A stretch of 37,526 nt of DNA from Poronia punctata (GCA_022579005.1 MU401724.1:6535-44060); one strand, 5' to 3'; counted from the first letter of the stretch, positions 1-11,186 are shown. Made by a program: numbers and translations. The notes: generated by a model not told the origin, from the sequence alone.

Positions 1-86
1 CTATAACTAAAACCCATCAGTGTGGTGACTTCCTTTTTATGGTTGCCCCCGGTTTGATCCGTTTATAGCGCTTGCGTCCCTGCATT

Positions 87-108
87 CCCCCCCCCCCCCC
101 CCCCCCCC
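87..108. repeat. C homopolymer (22 bp)
   Basis: An uninterrupted run of 22 C. It may be genuine, but similar runs next to the N gap near 22.4 kb suggest that this assembly contains homopolymer read artefacts, so its length should not be trusted. Confidence 0.85.
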
Positions 109-620
109 ATCTGCCAGATACACCCTGGGATACCTAGTTGAAAGCATAAAGGTACCTGCAATGCACCTTCATCTCCCACCCCCGATAGATTAGTTTATCA
201 AACTACTCTTCTGACTAGAACATCCCAAGTATGCTTGGGCAGGCAAAGGCAGAGGATACAAGACCAACAACTGATTGGATTGTCTATCTATATCTTCTTC
301 ATTTTTCTCTCCTTTTCTTGTTCTAGAGTTGGACAGGTTACACTCTCCACATGACTTTGTATTGTCCTCCTTCAACACTTCTTCAAAACTTCGTAATTAC
401 GCATGCCACATTATTTCTAATTATGACTGGCTTTAATCCATCATCAACCGTGGCTTCATCTTCCCCTTGTTGACATGAAAGGCTAGGGGTCCAAGTCCGA
501 GCCAAACAAGGTGGCATGTATAACAGACTTACAACTTGGGACAGGTCTAGCCATAAGCATATTCGCCTGAAAAGCCATGGGATACTGAGAATACATAAAC
601 ACATGAAGACATGACAGGTT

Positions 621-773
621 AAATGTATCCCAAGTCGTTGGGACTAGACTTTGGTGGGTAGCCGGGGTATAATATCCCACACCGAGTCGTCCGAGCTAGA
701 AGTGTTTCTTGGGTGACGAGGTGTAATATCCCAGGGCGAGCCGTCCGATGCTGAACTCGACGTTTTATCGCCG
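621..773. repeat. Degenerate tandem repeat, three copies of about 47-54 bp
   Basis: Two copies with a 54-bp period start at 666 and 720, each opening GGTRTAATATCCCA and continuing with a GAGYCGTCCGA core. Their first ~35 bp are roughly 80% identical by eye. A third, more decayed copy lies at about 621-665 (ATGTATCCCA, then AGTCGTTGGGACTAGA), with ~5 bp missing. The array lies immediately downstream of the STRAP-family stop codon and may be transcribed as its 3' UTR. No known RNA gene was recognised; in particular it does not match 5S rRNA. Confidence 0.65.
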
Positions 774-820
774 CCCCGGGGGGCCTTGACGGAGACAGGA
801 TCATGTAACGACCTAGTACT

Positions 821-2038
821 CTAATCAGAAGATCGATCAGTTCCGGTACCACCACCACGCCAAAGTCCGTAAAACCCGTCACAGTTCTTCCACATTTTGA
901 TAGTCCCATCCTCTGACCCTGTCGCGTAAAGCTTGCCGTCGGGCGAGAAGGCAATTGACCATACGGGGCCGTGGTGGCCTTTATGGATGTCTATCTCGAC
1001 GTCGTCATCCCAACGGTAAACTCGGGCCCATGTCGCAGGTTTGTCCTCGCCCACGACGTATTTTCTACCTTTAGGGTCCACCGCGACGCTGGCAACTTGG
1101 TAGTTCATCTTCTTCTGCTTGAGCTCGTTGGTAGCACGCATGCCTCCCCAGAAGTAGATGCATTTACCGGCGGCAACAGCTAGGACGGGCAGACCGTCAC
1201 CGATGTCAGTTCTTGACGTATATCCTGGGGCCAGAGCACAGAATTCGCACGAGCCGATTTCTCCATCTAGAGATTCCTGCTTGATGATACCTCGTGTCTG
1301 GAGGTCGAACCATCGTAATACGTTGCCCGATGCCGTGATCAAGATATTGGGATCCCTAGTCCAGACGAGAAACTTGATCGATTCTGTGTGCACACCTGGT
1401 GCGATCTCGAAAGACGCCGATGTAGGGATTGTTCTTGGCGTTGTGCTTCCATTGTTGGCTGCATCGCTAGGATCAACCGGCTTCACGTCGCTCAAGTCGA
1501 ATATGCGAAGTTTCTTCTCCATGCCGCCAGTGGCAACCAAGTCGGAGCTGTCAGGCGGGTATGCAATGGCGCGGACAATGTGGTCATGTTGCAATGCGCA
1601 AAGCTGGTCGCCCGTATGAGTATCCCATATCTTCCTACCCATGTTGTTAGCGACCAACTGCATCTGCTACCCGAGACGAGACTGCCTTACGCCGTGAAAT
1701 CAGCAGAGGCAGTGGCAGCCGTATTGGCGTCGGGGCTCAGCCTAGCCTGCCAAACCGCTCCCTTGTGGCCGATAAACGTTCCAATCCAGTCTCCCGTCTG
1801 ACCATCGCGAAGCATGGGATTACCATCTGGATCCCGCATTAGCTGTCCAAGCACCATATGCTAGTAGAGTAATCAAGCATGTGATAAATGATAGAAGCTT
1901 ACCCTTGCAGGCTGAGATCAGATAGTAGGAACCGTCCTTCTCAAGTGGGGAGAAGCTGATGTGTGGTACAGGACGCGAATGACCATGGCAAGTCAGAGGA
2001 ACATATTGCCTCGAGATTTCTGCCGGAGGAGTAGCCAT
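821..2038 (-). CDS. WD40 protein, STRAP (serine/threonine kinase receptor-associated protein) family
   Basis: Model: complement of 821..1634, 1691..1826 and 1903..2038; 361 residues. The two introns (76 and 56 nt) have GTAAG donors, and splicing restores the continuous propeller repeats [14 protein letters not shown] and [16 protein letters not shown] repeats fill the chain. Visible blades include the first ([15 protein letters not shown]), the G-H-K-G-A-V-W blade, and the last ([15 protein letters not shown]...[10 protein letters not shown], about residues 305-345). The sequence pattern and length (~350 residues) fit STRAP/UNRIP, known in animals as a TGF-beta receptor-associated scaffold and SMN-complex partner. 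In fungi its role is poorly defined, probably as an RNP or translation-linked scaffold; the propeller resembles eIF3i. The start is the first Met of the first exon (MATPPAEIS), just before conserved sequence. The gene is divergent from the Doa1 homologue across a 1.4-kb spacer. Confidence 0.9.
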
Positions 2039-3470
2039 GACGTCCACTATATGCTGCGACAGGACACAAGTCGGGGCGATGGTGCAGGTATAAAGCCTGC
2101 AAAAAGTCGGGGACTCGAAGGGACGTTCGTAGGACAGTTGATGCCGATATGGTACCGGATATATGCGACAAACACCCAATCTATGCTCTCTGTATCCCCT
2201 CCTTCTGTTTTGAGAATTGTTCGTAGCAGGTCAAATCGTATCGTATCGTTAAATCGTGGAAACCGTAAGACGTCAAGGGCGGGAAGACTGCAGCATGTGC
2301 TTTTTACACACTCTTTCGATGGGAACGTATAATGGAAAGGGTCGAGGTGAGGTCCAGAGAGATGTGTAACCTGTTATTTCGTACTTCTGATAGACCAAGA
2401 CTGAGTATGGTCAAACTCCGAGGTCCTGTTTGAAAGTAGTACTTCACCACCCTTTGACGTGTGGGAAACAAGTTTCAGTTTCGAAGTAGGCGAGGTTGGG
2501 CAAAGATTTTATCTGAGCAGAGAGGAGATGTCGGAGAGGATCGGTATAAGACCGCGGGGTCGCAAGAGGAGCTTCTAGCTGGCCCTTTTGAAAACCGGCA
2601 AGACAGTGATGCCGTCGCAAATTATTATATATTGTTTTGTACGGACCCTTGCAAATCCATTGTCAGATGGATACACCAATGCTGTGGATGCACAGGGTTT
2701 GGCGGGGAGAGGAAGTTTCCATTGGGTGATGGGCTAACAGGTACCTCAGCCACAGGAAGTGACTTGTATGTACCTAAAAGGTACCTTGTATACAGCTCCA
2801 AAACTGCGTTCTAGGTCAGTCCCACCAACTGTGAAAGTGTCTACAGGTACTAATAAGTATATATTTCTCATATATTAAGTAGCGTACCCATACATCTATG
2901 AAAGTAACCTCTGCATGATATCATTTGAGATAGGCACTCTAGATGCAAATGCAATCAACAGCCACTACGCGTCCAAGTATAAGTACATACTTGTAGTTAA
3001 AATGTAGGTCACCGTCCTACTAGAAATTTGGCCTATGTAACACAGAGTGAGAATATCATGGCATTCTTGCTTTAAGCTACAAGATACATAATGTAGGTAC
3101 ATGTATGTATCATACTGCCTGACAAATACGTACCTACCCTACGTATTTCTAGGTGTAACTAATAGAACTCTCCATCTTCATCTTGACCACAAAGCTCAAG
3201 TTGCGGGAGTGTCGTTGTTCTCATTCCATTACAGGGACAGGAGGTACCTAGCTGTCATACGTGGACCTGGCCAAACGTGCTGCGGCCAAGAACCCCTCCG
3301 AGATTTGCGTCAAGCATTTGGTGGGGTAACTCTGGACTGTCAGTTGTAGACCAGTAGCTTCCATCTCGCAGGGAACTAGGTAATCTGTCTTCTAGACCAT
3401 CAATACAAGCCGGAAACGACCTTAAAGACGCCTTGTTGCATAGCTTCTATCCCCGATATTGCAGCAGGTC
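2039..3470. promoter_or_regulatory. Shared divergent upstream region (STRAP-family / Doa1 homologue)
   Basis: A 1.4-kb spacer separates two head-to-head genes and must hold both promoters. No clear gene is seen: open frames at 2461-2814 and 3101-3349 lack Met starts with family support and have non-coding composition. AGGTACCT words occur at about 2742, 2779 and 3243. No canonical TATA element was assigned. Confidence 0.5.
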
Positions 3471-6024
3471 ATGTCTATTTTCAGGCTATCTGCGCAGTTA
3501 GCTGCTCACGAAGCTGACGTAGGTGTTTCCGACTTCATCCAACAGCCTCTATACTCATCAAACCCACTCCCTTAACTTTCTCTGCGCCGCCGCCGCCGTA
3601 TTGTCCCACCTAGGGACTCTACACGGAAGGCGGATTGCGCGCGGCACACGATTTTTCTTCCCCTGTGTGCTTCCTGTCTAACCTGATCTTGTAGGTTCGT
3701 GATGTGAGCTATCCAGCCCCCGAACTCATCCTTTCGGCCTCGAGGGACTTCACAGTACGTGCCTGGTCTCGGACTGCTACGACGCCACCAGCCTACGATC
3801 CCCGGATAGTGACGAAGGGCTCCGAATTCGTAAACAGCCTGACCTGCTTACCGCCTTCTGCTGCGTACCCTAAAGGCTTAGTTGTCTCTGGCGGTAGCGA
3901 CACTCTTATCGACGTCAGATCCATTACCGCGGAACAATCCGATAATGCCGAGCGCCTGCTGATAGGCCATGCCCAAAATATCTGCGCCCTAGCCGCTGTC
4001 CCCGGCTCTAGATACATCGTATCTGGAAGCTGGGATGGTACGGCCCGCGTCTGGAGTGTCGAGAAATGGGAGACCGAAGTAGTCCTGGAAGGCCACGAGG
4101 GCGCAGTTTGGGATGTCCTGCCCCTAAGCGAAAGTCTGGTCGTCACCGGCTGTGCCGACAAGAGTATTCGCGTGTTCGATCTTAAAAAGGCCGTTGCGGG
4201 CCAAGTCCAAGCCAGATCCACTATATATACCCCCGAGGTCGTACGCGCCCTTTGTCAGGTTCCAAAAGGCCACCCGAGTGGTGCAGATATTGCAAGTGCT
4301 GGCAACGACGGAGTCATACGTCTATGGAAGCTGAACGGCCAGCAAGTAGGCGACCTCCGCGGTCACGAGAGCTTCATATACTCGCTAGCGTCGTTGCCAT
4401 CCGGCGAGTTGGTCAGTTCTGGTGAAGACCGGTCTGTTCGGATATGGCGTGGATCCGACTGCGTCCAGACTATCACGCACCCTGCGATATCGGTTTGGTC
4501 TGTGGCTGTTTGTGGCCTCAATGGCGACATTGTAACGGGTGCCAGCGATGGGGTGGTGCGTGTCTTTTCTCGAAGCGAAGAGCGTGTTGCCAGCCCCGAG
4601 ACGCTGGCCCACTTTGAGGAGTCGGTCAAGTCTTCCTCGATCCCCCAACAACAGGTTGGCGGTATCAACAAGGAGAAGCTTCCAGGCCCTGAGTTCTTGC
4701 AAAATAAGTCAGGCACCAAAGAAGGCCAGGTGCAGATGATAAAAGAGGACGGATCTGTGACGGCGCACCAGTGGTCTTCGGGGCAACAACAGTGGATCAA
4801 CATTGGTACTGTCGTGGATGCTGTAGGCAGCAGCGGCCGCAAGGTCGAGTACCAAGGGCAGTCATACGACTACGTCTTCGATGTTGCCATTGAGGAAGGC
4901 CAGCCTTCTCTTAAACTACCCTACAACCTCTCTGAAAACCCATACGCCCGGGCCCAGAAGTTCATCAACGACAACGAACTTTCCCAGAACTTCCTCGACC
5001 AAGTGGCGCAGTTTATTGTCCAAAATACCCAAGGCGCAACTATCGGACAGGAATCAGGGGCGGCAGCTCCTGCACCAGAATCACACGGTGCTGAATTGGC
5101 GAATACCCCCAAAGCTTTACCTCACCGAGACTATCTCGATATCACCGTGGCCAAGTATGAGCGTGAGTCAACAACTACCCTCAGCCGATTCATAATGACT
5201 TTTATGCTAACACACCATCCACAGCTATGGTCAATAAGATATTGAAGGTGAACGACGCCCTCGTTGCGGCTGGCCGTAAGGAGATATCGCTCAACCCTTC
5301 TGCTCAAAATGCCATCACGACGCTTCGGCAGGCACTAGAAACTAATAAGCCTGTGACGGACGAGTTCACCATCGGTCTAGTTGTCATGATGTGCACACAG
5401 TGGGATTACTCGGACAGAATTGCTCCCCTTGACTTGTTAAGGTGTATTGCGACGTCGACGGCAACGGCCAAGTACAAAACCGGAGACCAAAGCAGCCCGG
5501 TCCAGCTAGCCATCTCTGCAGCGGTTGACGGTGTCCCCGAGGGAAGCCAACCTAACGAGAACTGCGTCATGATGGCGCTGCGCACCATTGCCAATCTCTT
5601 CAAGACGGCCGAAGGGCGCAAGCTGCTGACACAAACCTCCGAGGCATCTGCCGTTGCCTCGTTTATAGAACGGGTCATTGGAACTCGTGGACGGGTCGCC
5701 ATAGGTCCTTTCAACCGCAATCTTCTCATAGCTTTGACAACGGTAGCTATCAACTATTCCGTCCTAGCTTCGACGCGACTAGGGAGTGTGTCCACCGATA
5801 ACCAGATACGACTCTTGTCGGCTCTCGCTCTGTTGCTGCAGAAGCAGACAGATTCTGAAGTCGTGTACCGAGCGTTGGTGGCCTCGGGTACATTGATCAC
5901 AGTCATTGGAAAAGGGGCGCCAGAAGCCAAGAGTCTGTCGTCGCCCATTAGATCTGCTAAAGATCGGGTGTCTGAGGCACGAGTCCAAACTATAGCAAAC
6001 GAATGTCTTGCTTTGTTGAGATGA
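3471..6024 (+). CDS. DOA1: Doa1/Ufd3/Lub1 (PLAA) family ubiquitin-binding Cdc48 cofactor
   Basis: Model: join 3471..3518, 3695..5162, 5225..6024; 771 residues. Exon 1 encodes only MSIFRLSAQLAAHEAD. The 176-nt and 62-nt introns rejoin EAD/VRDVSYPAPE and KYE/PMVNKIL. Domains in order: a seven-bladed WD40 propeller, about residues 10-310 (for example the SGSWDGTARVW and SAGNDGVIRLW blades); a PFU ubiquitin-binding domain, about 355-470 (GTKEGQVQMIKEDG, then YDYVFDV); and a C-terminal helical PUL domain, about 505-770. This order and length are those of yeast Doa1/Ufd3 (715 residues), fission yeast Lub1 and human PLAA. In those organisms the protein binds ubiquitin and, through PUL, Cdc48/p97. 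It supports ubiquitin homeostasis, endosomal sorting and mitochondria- or ribosome-associated degradation. All domains look intact. The start in the tiny first exon is chosen because it completes the first blade. Confidence 0.95.
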
Positions 6025-6898
6025 AGTGGCATAATGATCTATATTACAGGAGGAAACTATTCTATAGCCGTTCCAAATGTGGAGGGGTTTAATCAAGAAT
6101 GAAGTAAATGAGAATGCAAGCGGCAATAAGACGTGGAAGAGGGCGCATTTTATGGCAAGCATATTTTGTTTTTGATGGACGCTTGATAGGTATGACTGAC
6201 AGTATTATAGAAAGCTGACAGTAATAGAAAGAGAACATGAACACACCCAAATTTGAAACTTTCCTACATCGTGTGATGTAGCTAAAGACATGATTTCTAG
6301 TTGTGGTAAAGAACATCGAAATTGTCGACGATGATGTAAGACACACGTACAGAAGTATCATGTGATGACGTGAAGAGTATCTTGCATCTTTTTGCCGCAG
6401 GTATACGCCCTCGCATACCCCTTTCCATCCTTACTGAAACTATCTAGAAACATAAGTACCTTCCCTCGGTGTTGGAGGCCATCACACAGTCTGTTTCTAT
6501 TGTCCCCCCTCGTTTTCCTTTCCTTTTTTGTTTGTCTGTGTAACGAGGTTATGTCCGAGATCAATGATTAGGTGGAAAGATGGTTCCGTTGGCCCTCGAT
6601 ACACGTAGATAACCTCGATGAATTTCTTTTCATTTTATCAACGTGACTTTTCTGGTTCGTATGGTTTAGTTTCTTCTTTTTCGTGTCTGTCCATGGACTC
6701 GCCTTAAGACAAGACAATAGAAAGAAAGAAAAAGACATGTTACGAGTATATATACAGGTTATAAATAATTGGGGGGTATAAAGCTATTTCAAAAGAAAGA
6801 ATCGTCATAAGGAGTAAACTGTTATTCCTCCCTTCCGCGCTACCTAGTCCAGCTATTATGTGAACACTTTCCCCCTCCCCCTCCCCCAGCATCTTAAA
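6025..6898. other. Convergent intergenic region, no gene seen
   Basis: Spacer between the 3' ends of the Doa1 homologue and the BIM1-like gene. It is AT-leaning with scattered poly-A/T and polypurine runs (for example 6718-6735), as expected for two 3' UTRs. Short open frames on the minus strand (6089-6564) are not supported by composition or family resemblance. Confidence 0.6.
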
Positions 6899-7791
6899 TC
6901 AAATCAACAACCAAGCAGCCCCAACAAAAGCAGGCAAATATCCCAACCAAGACAGCAACGCCTTAGTGGTAGCGGCATCGCCAGTCTTTTGCTGGATATT
7001 CGCCGCTCCGCCGGCTGCTTGCGTGGTGATACTGTATAGACTGGCGAAACCGAGATCGCTGCTGTTGTAGCAGTTTGTCTCGTTGACGTCGGGGATGCGC
7101 GGGTCTCCTGGGGGGACGAATGTAATGTCTACGCACTGTAGCATCATCGCAGTTAGTTTTCATTCTTTTCCTTCTTCCCCCCCTTTCAAAAATACACACA
7201 AACAGAACGGAAAGGAAGGAAGGAAGGAAGGAAGGAAAGAAAGGAAAAAGACCTTACCGAAAAAAGCGCCGCCCCATGCTGCGCAATCTCGACAACCTGA
7301 ATGGTCGCATTATCCCCCTCGTTCATCTCCCACCCCTGCGGAAGCGAGACCCTAGGCAAACAGACAGTTCCCGGATACGGACCATTCGAAGGGCCGAGGA
7401 GCTGGAAAGGGGGGACCATCGGATTGGACATGTTTAGAGGACCGCCGTCCGGCCCTTCGGTCCCTACGCCAATGTTGACGTATAATAGCGCGGTTTGATG
7501 GCCCTGGAACCAGCCCGGTTGGAAGGCGAGGGCGCCGCCTCTTGTGGGCCAGAATGTTCGGTTGTGGGTTAGGGGGAGACCGCCGCCTTTTGGTTGTTAG
7601 TGAGTGTTTTCGGGGAGGAGGGAACGGGGATGGGGGAAAGGCTTACATGGATAGTTCCATTGCATCCCGTATGGCCATTCTTCATTCGTGTGTAGGTTGT
7701 TTCCTCTCCATCCCGGATATGTGAGGATTGTGTGGGATGTTACTGTTGTTGCTAAGGCCGTTATGGCTAGGACTGTTGATGAGAAGTACAT
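6899..7791 (-). CDS. BIM1-like / X325-family copper-binding protein, probably GPI-anchored
   Basis: Model: complement of 6899..7135, 7258..7586 and 7647..7791; 236 residues. A signal peptide (MYFSSTVLAITALATTVTS) is followed directly by His20, which would be the mature N-terminal residue, as required for a histidine brace. Family sequence follows: TYPGWRGNNL, GMQWNYPCGGLP, ALAFQPGWFQGH, GPDGGPLNMSNPMVPPFQ, YPGTVCLP and CVDITF. His20 and His78 are the likely copper ligands; Asp161 in CVDITF is a plausible third. The C terminus has a small-residue spacer and a hydrophobic tail ending in WLLI, typical of GPI attachment. Relatives are LPMO-like in fold but act in copper acquisition rather than oxidative polysaccharide cleavage (Cryptococcus Bim1, Laccaria X325). 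Introns are 60 and 122 nt; the second contains a GGAA microsatellite. The start is fixed by the signal peptide. Confidence 0.92.
7209..7249. repeat. GGAA microsatellite inside an intron of the BIM1-like gene
   Basis: Six perfect GGAA units (7214-7237) lie within a longer purine run. On the gene's strand this is TTCC-rich and sits within ~45 nt of the 5' splice site of the 122-nt intron. Length polymorphism is likely; an effect on splicing is speculation. Confidence 0.85.
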
Positions 7792-9416
7792 CTTTTCTTC
7801 TCTGTTTTTGTAATATATCGTCGAACGACGAAGATAATAATGTTGGGAAGAGCGCGATGATCTGGTTCGAACGGATGTCGTCGTCTGATTTCCCTCTTTT
7901 TTCGGTTTCCTCCAATCCAAAGGGATTATTTCCCCCCCCAGTAGTTGGCAGTATTTGCCGCTCTTTTTTTACCCGTTGATATTCGTTGGTGTTCTCACAA
8001 GAAGTAGGCGTGTGTGAGAGAGAAAAGGGTTTTATTATGTGGCGTTCGTAGTGAGGGGATTTGGAGACCGGACCTTGGTTGGCTGGTTGTCAGGGATCGA
8101 ATCCTTTGGTATTATTGAAGGCGGTGGACGGTGATGATGAGACTCGGATGAAGTTAATAATTATATTGTTCAAAGTAACTTATTTATTTGGTCAACAAAT
8201 ACAATAAGATAGAATATAGAGAGAGAAGTTCAAGAAAAAGGTGGCCAAGGAGAAAAGAAAAGGGCCCGTCTCTATTAAGAATGTTCAAGCGGTCCAGCCA
8301 AACCTACTCGTACATACTCGTACATACCCGTATGCGCCTATCTCAAATCTCATCACGTACATATCGACCCTGGGGGGAAGTTGATCTCCAACCAATGTCC
8401 GTCCCCCCGGCCCCCCGGACTCCCGCAAAGAGAAAGGGGGCTGGCCAATCGTGCATCGAACCGCCGGCAGACGGGGTGTGATTTGACGGCGCATAACCAA
8501 TAGTAGCGTGGCATTTATTGTGGGCCTACAATCGAGAAACGCCAGTTCGATTTGACCAATTAGAAGTGGAGCAGAGGGTGCAATTAAGCGCTGAGCCATC
8601 CCTTTTGGGAAGTTCGTTCTGTCTATCGAATTGGGCGGATCTTCCAGTACGGTGCCGTCCGTCCTTTCCACTTTTTTTTCATTCTGCGCCTGGATTGAAG
8701 TGTGAGTGTGTATATTGAACACCATTTATACACACAGACACAGAGTAACATTATTACTGCTATGTTTGTGCACTTACGTAGTATTCCGCATACAGCAGTG
8801 CGCAAAGCCCTGAAGAAACTATTTTTGGCAGATGCTTGTTCATTGTTGCAGATCGAGAGATAGGTTGCATGAATTGAGGCTATACTTGTCTGTCCGAATA
8901 ACATACATACGAGCAAGTATTTGGTTTCCAGTTCTCAGACCAATATAGACTCATCCGATCTTGACGAGCTTGCATGGAACTAGTTTCTCTTAAGCTTGGC
9001 CGCCACCAAGCGGATGCATGACTTATTCTTTATTAGTCGACAAAGGTAATCGTTCCTCATGATAGACCTGAAAAGAGGCCGTGCCGACGGGGCCGGGCCG
9101 CATTGTAGTCGGCCACCTGCAAGGACTTTAACTTTTAACGTTTCTTGGTATTCGATGAGGTTACCCACCTACTAGTCTGCTAGATGGCTAAGGTTAGGTA
9201 TTTTTAGGCTAGTATGTGAAACGAACTTCCTTGGCTTTCTTGCGACCTCGATGTTACAAATAATAATACCTAGCAGATAAAACGACTACTAAAAACATCA
9301 TAAGCTTTTGCTGTTGCACAAATATTTCTTACCTGGTGCCGTGTTGACTAACAGCATGTCTTGACGGTACAAAGAGGCATGAGGCTCTGCTCATAGGTGT
9401 GTAATAGCGCAGTTGA
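7792..9416. other. Intergenic region, no gene seen
   Basis: Upstream side of the BIM1-like gene. It holds a short tandem repeat of TACTCGTACA at 8305-8323 (two full copies and a decayed third). The minus-strand open frame at 8285-8725 and other short frames have repeat-driven, non-coding composition and no recognisable domain. Confidence 0.5.
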
Positions 9417-9809
9417 CGCACAGCTAAGCAACTCCGCAAGCTGGCAACTAGCAAGAAATTCTGCGAAATCGGGGCGGATTCGTCTGATGTCGGTATCTCG
9501 CCTGTTGATTGTATTCTGGGCCAGAGATGTGGCATATGTCACCAACAAGCGCCACACAGAGAGAGAAAGCCTCGGAATCATACAGTCGGGAAACCGTTTT
9601 CGAACGTTTACATCCAACCCGAGGGTTGGTACGACGTCGTGGGTAATAACGACGGTGACAAGAATATGAAAGCGAACAGCGATATGGACGATATCGACCC
9701 TAGGGATTTGGACGACGATTATATAGAAGTGGACGAGGGCCGGAACCCTTTAGACATCGTAAATAGGACAAGCACAGACCCCTTGAAAGATTGCTGCCAG
9801 ATTAGATGA
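9417..9809 (+). other. Unrecognised open frame, acidic; possible exon or gene relic
   Basis: This frame is open for 130 codons from just after a TGA (9414-9416) to a TGA at 9807-9809. The only Met residues are late: the first is at 9666 and gives a 47-residue peptide beginning MKANSDMDDIDP. The 3' half reads as a plausible acidic protein tail (DIDPRDLDDDYIEVDEG). That composition looks more coding-like than the other frames of this region. No 5' exon with a good start and splice site was found, and the protein is not recognised. It could be the last exon of a spliced gene, a decayed gene, or chance. Confidence 0.25.
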
Positions 9810-9980
9810 GACGGTGCTTGCAGGAAGCTCATCGGCCCCAGCAGAACCTTCGAAAAGGCGTACTTATGTTACTAATGCACAAGAACAACACTGTGCCCGG
9901 ATTCTTATAGCGACGTAGGGTATTGGGTAGTCGAGACATCTGGCGCGTGAGATGTTCGCCTAATCATCAGCATATCGAAT

Positions 9981-10271
9981 TCACGCTGCCCCAACAGGGG
10001 GTGTGAATACAACGATGCCGTCGTCTCCCATACTTGACGACAAAACACTAAATATGCCGAGGAATGGCGCGAAGGATTGAAGAAGCGACGGAACGATACT
10101 TCGGTCAATGCGGCCCAACTTCCGGCTTAGCCAATAACCAGTCGTCAATAACTTCATAGAGGCCATGAGTCCTGCCGAGGTATTGCGCAAGGAAACCGAT
10201 ATCTGGCCAAGGGGGATTGCCATCGGATGCGTTAGTCTATGCGGGTGAATAATAACTATGGTCCGCGTCAT
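9981..10271 (-). other. Unrecognised 96-residue open frame
   Basis: A Met-initiated minus-strand frame. Its central part (around MAIPLGQISVSL and LLTTGYWLSRKLG) looks like amphipathic protein sequence, and it ends abruptly after FTPPVGAA. A neighbouring frame continues for about 29 codons past that point (REFDMLMIRRT...), so a frameshifted relic is possible. No family was recognised. It lies 47 bp downstream of the SRR1-like gene, on the same strand. Confidence 0.2.
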
Positions 10272-10317
10272 GTATAAAGAATGGATATTGCATGAGGGCG
10301 CGGATGTACTCGTACGC

Positions 10318-11186
10318 TCAGCTTATTCTTCCCTGGTTTCTTTGGCACCAGTGGATTGTAGTACTGGAGAAGGCAGTATCTGTCGGATTTTCTGGAAAGG
10401 CTGCCTTGACACAGGCCTCGTCTAGGTCTTTCATCCTAGCCCAGTCAAAGTTATCGACACCATGGAAGCTTCGAAGAGTCAGTTTCAAAGCAGTGTTGTA
10501 CAGAAATTCCAATACAAAAAGGGTTGGAGGATAGAGGGTTACTATTAGGCTTACTCTTCCCAGACTTGATATGCAGTGCCGATGAACATGGCAGGGGTAT
10601 GAATGGCGATTATTTGCGAGTAAATGTCTTTATATAGATGTACGCCAAATGCCAGGGCCGATTCATCGATAAGCCGGAAACCGAGTGGAGATTCCACGAC
10701 TTGGTGGCCGAGGCTCTCGATAAAAGTCTTGTCAGCCGAGTTGAATACGGGGTCCTGAAAGAAACAGGGTATCTGACGGCCCCCTTGAGCTTGGAGGTGG
10801 TCGACAATGGAAAGAAAGGCGGCCAGTTGGATGTGAGCTTTGCGCTTCTGGTCCCATGCGCCATCAGCCGGGTCAAAAGTGCCCAAGCCGAAGCAGATGG
10901 CCTTGGTCACGCTACGGCTTGCCGTATTGTCAGCCAGCAACCCTTGAAGCCGGCCAAAAGAGGCAGAGGACTTCCAGTGACCAGAAATGCGGTCATGATC
11001 TTCCTTTACTTGTTCAAGAGAGAGGCTAGGAGGGCTGGGGACTGGTGCCAAGTCTGCCGAAGCCACAGGCCCAGCTCGAGCACGTACACCGGCAGTACCT
11101 GGCCGTGAATGACGCCCTTTTCGACGTTGCACTTTTACCCACTCATCCTGAGCTTCTGTAGGCGTCCCTTCCGTGGCGAGTGACAT
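10318..11186 (-). CDS. SRR1-like domain protein
   Basis: Model: complement of 10318..10468 and 10555..11186; 260 residues. The N terminus (residues 1-50) is basic and low-complexity (EWVKVQRRKGRHSR). The SRR1-like core runs from about 65 to 205: AICFGLGTFDP (97-106), a Gln/His helix where related proteins have their conserved helix, FFQDPVFNSADKTFIESLG (142-160), then SPLGF and the LAFGVHLY strand. SRR1 proteins are named after Arabidopsis SRR1 (circadian/phytochrome signalling); yeast Ber1 is related and is linked to microtubule stability and heme-responsive phenotypes. The biochemical activity is not established. The C-terminal exon is joined through an 86-nt GTAAG..AAG intron with a CTGAC branch point and gives VWED/FHGVDNFDW. 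If that intron is wrong, the protein ends at VWEE (211 residues). Start: the first Met, before the basic tail typical of fungal members. Confidence 0.75.

Larger units (their letters stand above)
1..820. other. Intergenic/3' flank, no gene seen
   Basis: No convincing coding region lies here. The stretch holds a 22-bp C homopolymer (87-108) and, next to the STRAP-family gene, a degenerate three-copy tandem repeat (621-773). The short open frames on both strands lack family resemblance and coding composition. A gene continuing off the left edge cannot be excluded, but nothing here looks like an exon. Confidence 0.6.

Noticed and set aside
621..773. 5S rRNA or 5S pseudogene
   Set aside because: The GGGTGAC-like word is a chance match; the 5S promoter order and remaining sequence are absent.
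8085..8110. tRNA B-box-like GGATCGAATCC
   Set aside because: No A box, acceptor stem or cloverleaf can be drawn around it; a similar word at 19268 also fails.
8285..8725. 146-residue minus-strand frame
   Set aside because: It runs through repeated TACTCGTACA words and C/G runs; its start is on the edge of a low-complexity tract and it has no recognisable domain.
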